This document shows, piece by piece, positions 28,958 through 37,789 of a stretch of DNA of 64,000 nucleotides. Made by a program: the position numbers and the translations under genes. This DNA comes from Methanobacterium sp. ERen5 (GTDB lineage: Archaea > Methanobacteriota > Methanobacteria > Methanobacteriales > Methanobacteriaceae). The stretch covers positions 2,240,001 to 2,304,000 of the forward strand of contig CP099988.1 of assembly GCA_024167805.1 (NCBI GenBank), in the 5' to 3' direction. The notes under the pieces are model-generated. The model did no database searches, had not been told where the DNA came from, and saw nothing but the letters and a program-made list of their open reading frames with translations. Each line of letters begins with the position of its first letter. Position 1 is the stretch's first letter.

Positions 28958-30541
28958 ATTGGAATAAAACTCAGAAAAAATTTTTTCAAACCAATTATAT
29001 CTGAAACAAGTTCTCTGCAGTTATGGTTTATTTTATTGGCCATATGTCTTGTTAACTTTATGTTCAATTTTTACATAGGAATGGTGAACATCACCCTACC
29101 AACCATTACAGAATTTTACCATGCTGATGTCATAACAGCAACTTGGATATCCAACATCTACCTACTAACCCTCACAATATCAGTAATATTCCTGGGAAGG
29201 ATCGGTGGGCTGTGGAGTAGGAAGAAATTTTTCATAGCAGGAACACTGCTGTGGGTTGTCACATCCCTACTGTGTTTCTACTCAAATTCTCCAGACACAT
29301 TAATACTGCTTCGGGCTGTTCAGGGATTTGCTGCAGGATTCATGGCATCTGTGTACTACGCTATTCTTGATAAAACATTTCCCAAGAAAAGACTGGGATT
29401 TGCACTTGGATTATTACTCATAGCACTCTCAGGTGGTTACGCAGTAGGGCCCCTTGTGGGCGGCTACATAGCAGCCTACCTTGGCTGGCAGTACATATTC
29501 CTGGCTGTCATTCCATTCGGACTTTTAAGTGTGGTTGTGTATCTCTTCACAGCACAAAAACCCCAAGCCGACCATGATTTTGATCTCCTAAATTTACGAG
29601 ATAAGTACGCTGTGAAGTATCCCAAGTTAAATGGTCGAGAAATATTCACCAAGATACTCGACTGTAAAGGAGCCATTCTTCAGGCAGCTGCCCTCTTCAC
29701 CATAACCATCACCCTTATCATGGCACAAAAATTTGGGTTCAACATCTACGACGTGGTGCTTCTAATACTCGCAATGATATTTGGAGGGCTGTTTGTCTGG
29801 GTTGAAGCCAAACACGAAGAACCACTCTTCAGATTCACGGTGTTTCGAAGCATCACATTTTCAGCCTACATCACAGGCCTACTCCTAAACTACATCATAC
29901 TCTACATGGCCCTATTCATACTACCATTCTACCTCCAAAAAGTTATAGGAGTGCCTGTTAACGTATCAGGAACACTGATAAGTGTGGTTTGGTTTGCAGC
30001 CATGATAATCTCCCTAATTGCAGGGGGACTCGCCGATAAGATCGGTGTTAAACCCCTGGCCATAACAGCCGGTGTGAGCTGCCTAATCGCAACCATACTC
30101 ATCCACAGCTTCCAAACCAGTGCCAACTGGTACTTCATAATAGGGGCCTTCATAATCCTCGGCTTGGGATACGGATTTTACCAATCACCCAACAACAAGA
30201 TGCTCCTCTCTGTAATACCTGTAGAGTTCAAAACACAGGTTTCAGCCATGATGACCCTGACTAAAAATTTGGGATCAGTTCTTGGAAATGCCTTTGCAGG
30301 ACTGATAATAAGCACAACCATATCACAATCAGCCCTAAGCAGCAAAATGGTTCTCACAGGATCCCAAGCAACAGATTTCATGAATGGATTCGAAAGCATC
30401 TTCCTCTTTGGAGCGGTTTTGAGTGTAATACTGTTAATTTCAACCTTCGATCTCGAGGGATACATAAAAAAATACAGCATCACCCAGACCAAGATCAAGG
30501 ACATTTTCAAATTCAACAACAGAGGACATCCAAAAACTTGA
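28958..30541 (+). CDS. MFS multidrug-type exporter (DHA2, 14 helices); ATT start proposed
   Basis: About 527 residues. The first ordinary start in the frame, a TTG at 29036, lies inside the first membrane helix (LWFILLAICLVNFMFNF). The frame is open upstream to a TGA, and ATT at 28958 sits directly after AGGTGTGAAAA, giving a basic N-terminus GIKLRKNFFKP before helix 1. Fourteen helices, the GRIGGLWSRKKFF loop after helix 2 (family motif A) and LLRAVQGFAAGFM are visible. It is a drug or metabolite exporter driven by protons; the substrate is not predictable. A PstS gene follows 30 bases later. Confidence 0.8.
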   Translation: MGIKLRKNFFKPIISETSSLQLWFILLAICLVNFMFNFYIGMVNITLPTITEFYHADVITATWISNIYLLTLTISVIFLGRIGGLWSRKKFFIAGTLLWVVTSLLCFYSNSPDTLILLRAVQGFAAGFMASVYYAILDKTFPKKRLGFALGLLLIALSGGYAVGPLVGGYIAAYLGWQYIFLAVIPFGLLSVVVYLFTAQKPQADHDFDLLNLRDKYAVKYPKLNGREIFTKILDCKGAILQAAALFTITITLIMAQKFGFNIYDVVLLILAMIFGGLFVWVEAKHEEPLFRFTVFRSITFSAYITGLLLNYIILYMALFILPFYLQKVIGVPVNVSGTLISVVWFAAMIISLIAGGLADKIGVKPLAITAGVSCLIATILIHSFQTSANWYFIIGAFIILGLGYGFYQSPNNKMLLSVIPVEFKTQVSAMMTLTKNLGSVLGNAFAGLIISTTISQSALSSKMVLTGSQATDFMNGFESIFLFGAVLSVILLISTFDLEGYIKKYSITQTKIKDIFKFNNRGHPKT

Positions 30542-30571
30542 AAAAAACTGGTAATGTAGGAATTTTTTAAA

Positions 30572-31432
30572 ATGAAACTAAATAACAACTATTTGATAAT
30601 AACTCTTATAGCTGTCTTAATAATCATAATAACAGCCTACACAGGAGTAACTCAGTTCAGCCAATCCAATAAAATAACCATAGAAGGATCCACTTCAGTA
30701 TATCCTGTGGCAACAGCCCTGGCCAAGGCATACATGGAAAAACATCACAACGTCCAAATAGATGTGCAGGGTGGTGATTCAGGGGCAGGTATTAACAATG
30801 TTAAAGCGGGCAAGGTGGACATTGGAATGTCATCACGGAATTTAAGCAGCACAGAATCCCAAGGTTTATCCCAGTACAGCATAACAAAGGATCCAGTTGC
30901 AATAATAGTGAACCCTGAAAATCCTGTAAACAGCATAACAACCAATGAACTGAAGAACATCTACACTGGGAAAACAACGAACTGGGAAGAACTAGGGGGT
31001 AATAATATTCAAATCACCTCTGTAATCAGGGAAAAGGGTAGTGGTACAAGGTACGACTTTGAGCAGTACATCATGGATGGTGATGAATATGCAAAAAACA
31101 TTATGGTAACAACTTCAACCTACGGGGCCCTACAAACAGTGGCAGTTACACCAGGCACCATAGGATACGTCTCAAACAATGCCATAAGCCCCGAGGTAAA
31201 AACCTTAAAAATCAACAACGTGACTCTAACCCAAAAAAATGTTGAAAACGGAAGTTACAACCTCACAAGATCCATGCTCTTCCTTGTTCAGGGCAGTGCA
31301 ACAAGAGAGATCAAGGACTTCATAGACTTCAGCCTGAGCACCGAAGGACAGAACATAATAAACAGTGTTGAATACGGTTCACACTCAAACAACACCAACA
31401 CAGGCATTGGAATCGGGCCAGTTGGAGGATAA
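30572..31432 (+). CDS. pstS: Phosphate-binding protein PstS (membrane-anchored)
   Basis: A 286-residue extracytoplasmic binding protein. An N-terminal helix (LIITLIAVLIIIITAY) without a lipobox Cys anchors it. Type II periplasmic-binding signatures of PstS follow: ITIEGSTSVYPVATALA, VQGGDSGAGINNVKAG, VDIGMSSRNL, REKGSGTRYDFE and GTIGYVSNNAIS; the Ser/Thr/Arg residues in these loops bind phosphate. It normally feeds the PstCAB transporter, but no pstC, pstA or pstB gene is in the window. Thirty bases after the exporter gene, same strand; the ribosome site is AGGAATT. Confidence 0.85.
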   Translation: MKLNNNYLIITLIAVLIIIITAYTGVTQFSQSNKITIEGSTSVYPVATALAKAYMEKHHNVQIDVQGGDSGAGINNVKAGKVDIGMSSRNLSSTESQGLSQYSITKDPVAIIVNPENPVNSITTNELKNIYTGKTTNWEELGGNNIQITSVIREKGSGTRYDFEQYIMDGDEYAKNIMVTTSTYGALQTVAVTPGTIGYVSNNAISPEVKTLKINNVTLTQKNVENGSYNLTRSMLFLVQGSATREIKDFIDFSLSTEGQNIINSVEYGSHSNNTNTGIGIGPVGG

Positions 31433-31572
31433 ATAAACACATTTTATGGAAATCTGTATTATTCGGTTAGAGCAAAGACATTGAATCAAATTTAAGTCCG
31501 TAAACAACAGTTTTATATTTGAAAACATTGGTTCAAATGAATATGAACATGTAGGATATTTAAGGTTAAATT

Positions 31573-33567
31573 ATGAATTTAAGAGCTAAAACACTTCTTG
31601 TTGTGAGTTTAACAATTTTGTGCCTAACGTTGGTGCTTCTCATCATATCCAACTTCCTGTTTATAAACAACCTGTCGGATATAGAGGAGAACATAGCCTA
31701 CAACGATGCTGGAATTTTAAATGAACAGCTCATGAAAGAATTATCTGAACTCAACTCAACAACAGCTAAACTAGCTAAACAAGACCCAAACTTACAGTTC
31801 AACGACACTTCACTGGCACAGTTAATTTCCAACACCAACATTCAGATGGTGATGGTTTTAGATCCAAGTAACAATATTGAGTATGCGAACTACTACACAC
31901 AGGCAAATGGAAGCTTCACAAACATCACAGAACCTGTAAAAACCTACCTATCACATCAAGGTGAGATTACAAACAGTTCATCTGAAAGTTACAACCCTGA
32001 AGGAGTACTGTTACTTAAAAATCAAACATTCCTAATAGCATCCCTCAAGATGCAAACATCGAGGGGCGAAAGGACGTTAATTACAGGCACCCCACTCAAT
32101 ACAAAGGAGATACTTAAGGTTCTAGGGAATCAGAACAGCAGCTTCAGGTTCACTCCCTTAAATAACAACCAACTTCCATTCTACGGTGGTGTGGATTCTA
32201 ATTTTTCAGAGAATTCACCCATATGGATAAATAATTACAAGGACAATGTTCAGGGAATTTCAATCCTTAGAAACAGACAAGGAGAAGCAATTTTTGATAC
32301 AGAAGTTGATGAACCACATACAATATCAAACAATGCATACCAGACTTTTTTCTATTTAATGGCAGGATTTGTAATTTCTGGCACTCTTCTAGCTCTGGTT
32401 GTTTTGTTTTACATTGACAGTATGGTGCTTTCAAGACTCAAACATCTAAGTGAAATGGTTAAGACCATAACCCTGAAGGATGATCCAAGAATAAGGCTTG
32501 GTGTGGATGGTGACGACGAACTCTCAGAACTCACACGCAACATCAATCAGATGCTTAAATCAATGGAAACCTCTAGAAACACGGTTTTAGCCAGTCGTTT
32601 GAAGTATAAGAATGTATTCAACAACACAGGTACAGCAATGACCATACATGGGAGTGATGGAAAATTTACCATGGTCAACACAGAGTTTGAACACCTCTCA
32701 AAATATTCACGGTGTGAAATTGAAATGAAAATGTTCTGGATGGACTTCTTTTCAGGCTCAGATCTTGATATGATGAAGGATTACAGCAACCAACGAAGCC
32801 TGAAAGACAACCCTCTAAGATCCTATGAAGCAAAGTTTATAGATGGAAATGGAGATGTAAAGGATGTTATGCTTACAGTTACAACTATACCCCTGACTGA
32901 AGATGTTCTAATATCCTACATGGACATAACCAAACTCAACAACACCCTGAGGGAGAAGGAACTTCTTGTACGTGAGATACACCACAGAGTCAAGAACAAC
33001 CTTCAGATAATTAGCAGTCTGATGAATCTACAATCCAGATACGTGACTGATGAAGTATCCATGCAGGTTTTAATGGAGAGTGAAAACAGGGTAAAATCCA
33101 TAAGCATGGTTCACGAAGGTCTTTACAGGTCCAACGATCTCTCGAACATTAACTTCAAACAGTACATAGAAAACCTGGTAACACAGTTAACAATCTCCTA
33201 TGGATTGGATCAAACTAACATAGGAATAACAATGGATATTATGGATATATCATTGTCAATAGACACTGCAGTACCTGTCGGACTGTTGATAACTGAAATT
33301 TTGACCAACTCCATTAAGTATGCATTTCCAGAGGGAGAAGGTAATATATGCCTGGAATTTTCCAGGGTAAACGGACATTTCAAACTTAATTTGCAAGACG
33401 ATGGTGTTGGATTTTCCAAAGACAAGCTCGATACAAACGAAAGCCTGGGCATGCAGCTAATCAGAAGTTTAAGTGAACAGTTAGATTCTGAAATAAAAAT
33501 AGAAACCCTTAATGGTACAAGATACTCTTTCAAATTTACAGAAATAAGCTACAAAGAAAGAATGTAA
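31573..33567 (+). CDS. Membrane sensor histidine kinase (CHASE4-like, HAMP, PAS, HisKA_2, HATPase)
   Basis: A 664-residue kinase. A membrane helix at about 8-30, an extracellular sensor of the CHASE4 kind (about 31-255), a second helix (about 258-285), a HAMP linker, a PAS domain (about 345-450), a HisKA_2 phosphoacceptor with REIHHRVKNNLQIISSLMNLQ-type H box (His470/His471), and a HATPase_c domain with N box LITEILTNSIKYAFP and G box DDGVGF. It would detect an external signal and phosphorylate a receiver protein. The convergent receiver gene starts its stop six bases after this gene, and is a candidate partner. Confidence 0.85.
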   Translation: MNLRAKTLLVVSLTILCLTLVLLIISNFLFINNLSDIEENIAYNDAGILNEQLMKELSELNSTTAKLAKQDPNLQFNDTSLAQLISNTNIQMVMVLDPSNNIEYANYYTQANGSFTNITEPVKTYLSHQGEITNSSSESYNPEGVLLLKNQTFLIASLKMQTSRGERTLITGTPLNTKEILKVLGNQNSSFRFTPLNNNQLPFYGGVDSNFSENSPIWINNYKDNVQGISILRNRQGEAIFDTEVDEPHTISNNAYQTFFYLMAGFVISGTLLALVVLFYIDSMVLSRLKHLSEMVKTITLKDDPRIRLGVDGDDELSELTRNINQMLKSMETSRNTVLASRLKYKNVFNNTGTAMTIHGSDGKFTMVNTEFEHLSKYSRCEIEMKMFWMDFFSGSDLDMMKDYSNQRSLKDNPLRSYEAKFIDGNGDVKDVMLTVTTIPLTEDVLISYMDITKLNNTLREKELLVREIHHRVKNNLQIISSLMNLQSRYVTDEVSMQVLMESENRVKSISMVHEGLYRSNDLSNINFKQYIENLVTQLTISYGLDQTNIGITMDIMDISLSIDTAVPVGLLITEILTNSIKYAFPEGEGNICLEFSRVNGHFKLNLQDDGVGFSKDKLDTNESLGMQLIRSLSEQLDSEIKIETLNGTRYSFKFTEISYKERM

Positions 33568-33573
33568 ACCATT

Positions 33574-33945
33574 CTAATTTCTCATTTTTTTGTCCATGAC
33601 ATTTGAAATAGCGAACTTCAAATGGTCCTGTTTTACAGGTTGGGATATTGTAACTGCATCTTCAGGGAGCTGTAACGATTTGGTTAAGCAGTTCTTGGTG
33701 AAAACAGTTATGAATATAACTGGAACGTTCAAATCCTCCGTGATCGTCTTGCCGGCATCAACACCCTTCATTTCACCCTTCAAATCCAGATCAACAAGTA
33801 CAAGATCAGGATTTAACTGTTTGGTTAATTTGATGGCTGTGTCCCCTGTGGAAACAGTGCCAACAATTTGGTGTCCAAGGTTTGAAACTGTCTGTTCCAG
33901 TTCTAAAAGGGTGTTAGCTTTAGATTCTGCAATGATAATTTGCAA
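33574..33945 (-). CDS. Stand-alone response-regulator receiver protein with altered active site
   Basis: A 123-residue receiver domain without an output domain. The phospho-acceptor Asp is in LVLVDLDLKGEMKG. The usual acidic pair after strand 1 (IVEDE) is here IIIAESK, and the invariant Lys of the KPF/KPY loop is replaced by Gln (TISQPVKQ). The loss of these residues suggests weak or altered phosphorylation. It ends six bases from the sensor kinase stop, reading towards it. Methanogen receivers of this kind act by protein contact. Confidence 0.8.
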   Translation of the reverse strand: MQIIIAESKANTLLELEQTVSNLGHQIVGTVSTGDTAIKLTKQLNPDLVLVDLDLKGEMKGVDAGKTITEDLNVPVIFITVFTKNCLTKSLQLPEDAVTISQPVKQDHLKFAISNVMDKKMRN

Positions 33946-34271
33946 TTTATTCTCCCATCAAAAACTGTTACATTTTCTCATGTGATTTTTTAGGATCCTT
34001 CAATATCAACAGGTTTTTTTGTAACTACTGTTTTGTGGTATTAACCATATAATGGCAGTGATCCCTATTTTTCCAGTAATTTTAATATTAAACCATCTGA
34101 GTATAATTGTGGTTGTAATTTTTTTTATCAGAAGATAGTTATATATTAGCTGGAATTTTTAGGATAAAGATGAAATCAGCACATGATACATCTCAATTTT
34201 AATTCAGCTTAATTTAAGCCCTAAAAAAATTAAAAAAGAACCATTTATTTAAATGAGGTATTCGAAGGTAT
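33946..34271. other. Intergenic region, no gene seen
   Basis: About 325 A+T-rich bases between the receiver gene (its 5' side) and the end of the first coiled-coil paralogue. Presumably holds the receiver promoter. Nothing else recognised. Confidence 0.35.
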
Positions 34272-35401
34272 TCACCACCAATAGTTTTTGTATCCAAACC
34301 ATGCTATGGTCACAGCTAACACGATAACAACGCATACTGCTGTTATTGCTATCAAAACCTTTGATACAAAAAGTGCCTCTTTTAAAGTATTTAAATATGG
34401 TATTGGCACTGCAGTTATAGCACGGACATTATTTAGATATGTAATGGCATCTGCAACTTGTCCTGCAGCCAATGCTGCTGTTGCTGAATTTCGTGCTGTA
34501 TTTATTAATAAATTTCGGGCTGCCCTTGCTAATAGTACTTTGGAATAAAGAACATCACTTATCTCTAAGAATACAACAGCTCCTGTGAGAGTACATGCGC
34601 CTATACTTCCAAATCCTATTCCATAATAGTAGAGTTCATCAATTTTTTGATCCTTCGTGTTTGAAAATTCGGTACCTTTAACACTATTGTCAACTTCTTT
34701 GGTAGGGTTGTTGGATCTTTCAATAACATCCTGATTTTTTTGTATTTCCGTAGTCATATTGTTGTTTAGCACTCCTAGGGATTTCATGTTCTGTTTGTAG
34801 TTTTGTATGGATTCTGGGATGTTTTCAGCTTTTTTGATGCTTTTTAGTGCGTTTATGCAGTTTTTGGTGTGCTTTTGTTTCTTTTTTAAATTTAAATTCA
34901 GTTTTTTCATACTTGCTTCTGTTAGTGTTAAGGTTTTATTTGAGTTGGAGCAGTTTTTGTATTGGTTTTGAAGGTCTTTGTAGCATTGGGTGTTGTTTGT
35001 TGTCAGTTCGTAGTTGTATATCTGGGATTTAATTTTTTCCATTTGTCTTGTATTTTTATTTTTTGAGTTTCCAGGGTTTTTTGGTCTTTGTTTAATGATT
35101 TTAAGATATTATTTGTATTTTTGTAGGATTCTTCCATAATTGGTTGTAATTTAGATGCACAGGCGATTAGTTGTGAATAGTTGGTACTGGTACTGTGAAT
35201 TCTTTGGGATGATTTTAGTGGGGCTAATACTTTTTTTAAGGTGTTTTTGGAGTTTTGTTTCTTTGAGTTAAGGATTTTAAGGTTTGGGATGACTTTGTTT
35301 CCACATATATTGTGATTTTTTAGTTCATGGGTGGCCATAGACGTCGGTATCTGGTTTGCAGAAGCAGGGGTTATCATTATCATTAAAAAACAAATAAACA
35401 A
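34272..35401 (-). CDS. Tandem-family secreted coiled-coil membrane protein, copy A (frameshifted)
   Basis: One gene of about 376 residues broken at a T6 run (35059-35064); the paralogue at 36409 has T7 at the same place. Layout: signal-peptide-like start ending TPASANQI, a Lys/Asn-rich linker, motif YSQLIACASKLQPIMEESYKN, a long coiled coil (about 110-250), then two hydrophobic helices separated by an Ala-rich stretch (ATAALAAGQVADAITYL), and the tail WFGYKNYWW. The TTG at 35401 leaves no basic n-region. Upstream homology to copy C continues in another frame because of one extra T near 35395, so the true N-terminus is also disrupted. Family unknown. Confidence 0.65.
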
Positions 35402-35622
35402 TATTATACAGCTGTTTAGAACATTAAAATTTTTAATATTAACACCAACTTTTTATATTTTCCCTAATAATTTAAGAATAACTATCACCTTATTATAGTT
35501 AAACTTTTACATGTAACATTTTTTTAACATTATGTTCCCATCCATGAAAGATTCTCATTCTGAACCACTCGTATTTCAAACAGAAAAAAAATTCGATATA
35601 TTTATCCAAATGAAATGATTCA

Positions 35623-35720
35623 CTAAATTAAATTCAGTTTTTTCATACTTGCTTCTGTAAGTGTTAGGGTTTTATTTGAGTTGGAGCAGTTTTTGTATTG
35701 CTTTTGAAGGTCTTTGTAGC
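35623..35720 (-). pseudogene. Fragment of the coiled-coil family gene
   Basis: A roughly 98-base piece nearly identical to 34890-34990 and 37050-37150. It encodes CYKDLQKQYKNCSNSNKTLT and MKKLNLI, then a stop. It has neither start nor membrane part, and is a leftover of unequal recombination within the tandem array. Confidence 0.75.
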
Positions 35721-35955
35721 TTCATTAAGTTGCTTAATTCATAATTTGGGTGAATAAACCCTTTATGAAGATAAAATTAGGTAATGGCAACTGTAACATA
35801 ATTTAAATTATTATGGGGAAATTACTTCAAAAAACTATTTTTATCGAGTTGTGTACTGGCTGAAAATTTAATAAATTTGAATACTGAAAATAAATATATG
35901 GTAAAAAAATATGATTCATTGAATTTATGAGTACTGATTTTGTTAATTGTTTTTT

Positions 35956-36249
35956 TTACCACCAATGATTTTTGTATCCGTAATAGGCTACAGTAAAGGC
36001 AATAGTTTATAAAACCAGAATAACTGTTGTTGCAACTAAAATAGCCGAAACTATTTCAGGAGCTACAGTAGCACTTTCAAATCTTAGTGCTAAGTCTCTA
36101 GTTATTAAAAGATCATGAGAAACCATTTCTCTTGTAGCAGCAGAAGCTACTCCACGTCTATAAGTTGCACACAATGATAAAAAGTCATTAGTATATACGC
36201 GGGCTTCTCTAATTGCATTTGCATATTTTAGTAAGTATACCATGGACAT
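35956..36249 (-). pseudogene. Truncated family member: membrane part only, with in-frame stop
   Basis: A frame starting near the ATG at 36249 (GGAGGT three bases upstream; a second ATG at 36243 is nine bases away) encodes an amphipathic, Ala-rich part (ANAIREARVYTNDFLSLC, RRGVASAATREMVS) and a hydrophobic helix that resembles the C-terminal part of copies A and B. It meets TAA at 36007, and beyond the stop the same frame goes on as TIAFTVAYYGYKNHWW, the family's C-terminal signature. The stop is thus inside the last membrane helix. It is either a nonsense-mutated relic or a short stand-alone form. Confidence 0.65.
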
Positions 36250-36408
36250 TATACCTCCAAAACTGTTGTAGAAATGTCCAATGCTGTTGATCAAAATAAA
36301 TAATATCAATGAATTATAGGTCCGCCCTGAAAATAATAAAAATAGGGTAGGAAACAGGTGTTTCCTGGGTTTAATGTCTGGATTTTTGTTTTGCCTTATT
36401 TTATTTAT

Positions 36409-37608
36409 TTAAAACCAGTTATGTTTGGATCCATAGTAGGCTAAGCCCACTAGACATGTTGCGATAAGTAGGAGTACGGTTACAACAGCAAAACCCGCCG
36501 CTATATACCCAAACGTAGTTTTAATCCCAATTAGACCTACTGTGTCTGCAGTAGCCGTAAAAGTTGCATCCACAACTGCACCGGCATTAACTATATTATC
36601 AGCTGCTCCTGCAGCAGCTCCTAAAGCAGCAAAATTATCTAATTCAATACCATACATTCCCACGGCCAATAATTGAGCCCTTGTAGCTACAGATATTTTA
36701 TATGCTAATAATCCGAATACTATGGTAGGTATGCTGGTTACTAATGCAGCGGTACCCGTTACTGTTCCAGTAGCAATCAATGTATATTTCAATGCGTTGG
36801 TTACCTTGTTATGATATGTCTCGTATGAATTTGTATCTTTGACATTTTTATCGAGTTCAGGGTTTGTTATGTTGGATTGTTTGATGATTTCCTGGCTTTT
36901 TTGGATATCTGCTGACATGTTGTTATCTATTGCCTTTAACGATTTCATGTTCTGGTTGTAGTTTTTTATGGATGCTTGGATGTTTTCAGCTTTTTTTATG
37001 CTTTTCAGTGCGTTTATGCAGTTTTTGGTGTGCTTTTGTTTCTTTTTTAAATTTAAATTCAGTTTTTTCATACTTGCTTCTGTAATTGTTAGGGTTTTAT
37101 TTGAGTTGGAGCAGTTTTTGTATTGGTTTTGAAGGTCTTTGTAGCATTGGGTGTTGTTTGTTGTCAGTTCGTAGTTGTCTATCTGGGATTTAATTTTTTC
37201 CATTTGTCTTGTATTTTTATTTTTTTGAGTTTTCAGGTTTTTTTGGTCTTTGTTTAATGATTTTAAGATATTAATTGTATTTTTGTAGGATTCTTCCATA
37301 ACTGGTTGTAATTTAGATGCACAGGCGATTAGTTGTGAATATTTGGTGCAGTGACTTTTTTTGGATGATTTTAATGGGGATAATATTTTTTTTAAGGTTA
37401 CTTTCTTTAAGGTGTTTTTGGAGTTCTGTTTCTTTGGATGAAGGATTTTAAGGTTTGGTACTACTTTGTGTTTATTTATATGGGGATTTTTTAGTTCATG
37501 GGTGGCCATAGACGTTTGTATTTGATTTGCAGATGCAGGGGTTATCATGACCATAAAAAAACAGATCAACATTATTATACTTTTGTTTAGAATACATGTC
37601 CTTCTCAT
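36409..37608 (-). CDS. Tandem-family secreted coiled-coil membrane protein, copy B
   Basis: About 399 residues from the ATG at 37608 (GTGAT upstream). The signal peptide (MRRTCILNKS, then IIMLICFFMVMI) ends TPASANQI. Next come a Lys-rich linker with repeated KKVTLKKI, the motif YSQLIACASKLQPVMEESYKN, and a coiled coil over about 130-270 rich in Lys, Asn and Gln. Two hydrophobic helices follow, flanking an Ala/Gly-rich loop (AALGAAAGAADNIVNAGAVV), and the tail is YYGSKHNWF. It is nearly identical to copy A through the coiled coil but different in the membrane part, so the modules evolve separately. No known family recognised. Confidence 0.8.
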   Translation of the reverse strand: MRRTCILNKSIIMLICFFMVMITPASANQIQTSMATHELKNPHINKHKVVPNLKILHPKKQNSKNTLKKVTLKKILSPLKSSKKSHCTKYSQLIACASKLQPVMEESYKNTINILKSLNKDQKNLKTQKNKNTRQMEKIKSQIDNYELTTNNTQCYKDLQNQYKNCSNSNKTLTITEASMKKLNLNLKKKQKHTKNCINALKSIKKAENIQASIKNYNQNMKSLKAIDNNMSADIQKSQEIIKQSNITNPELDKNVKDTNSYETYHNKVTNALKYTLIATGTVTGTAALVTSIPTIVFGLLAYKISVATRAQLLAVGMYGIELDNFAALGAAAGAADNIVNAGAVVDATFTATADTVGLIGIKTTFGYIAAGFAVVTVLLLIATCLVGLAYYGSKHNWF

Positions 37609-37789
37609 TTTTATCACAAAACTTACTTTGATATTACATTTATGGCTGATAAGCATTATATAGTTAAACTTTTACATTTAACTTTTTTAATAATTTTAAA
37701 AAAAATAAATAAAGGAAACACAGAGGTTTCCATAAGTAAAATAAAGATTTTGGAGTTTTTTTAATATGTTTAAGTTTTCTTGCCTTTAA

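Noticed and set aside
35401..35438. ATT start for coiled-coil copy A aligned with TTG of copy C
   Set aside because: The alignment KNFN-NSC is good, but one extra T near 35395 breaks the frame after it, and the ribosome site is poor. The copy may be decayed, so it is weak evidence for a near-cognate start.
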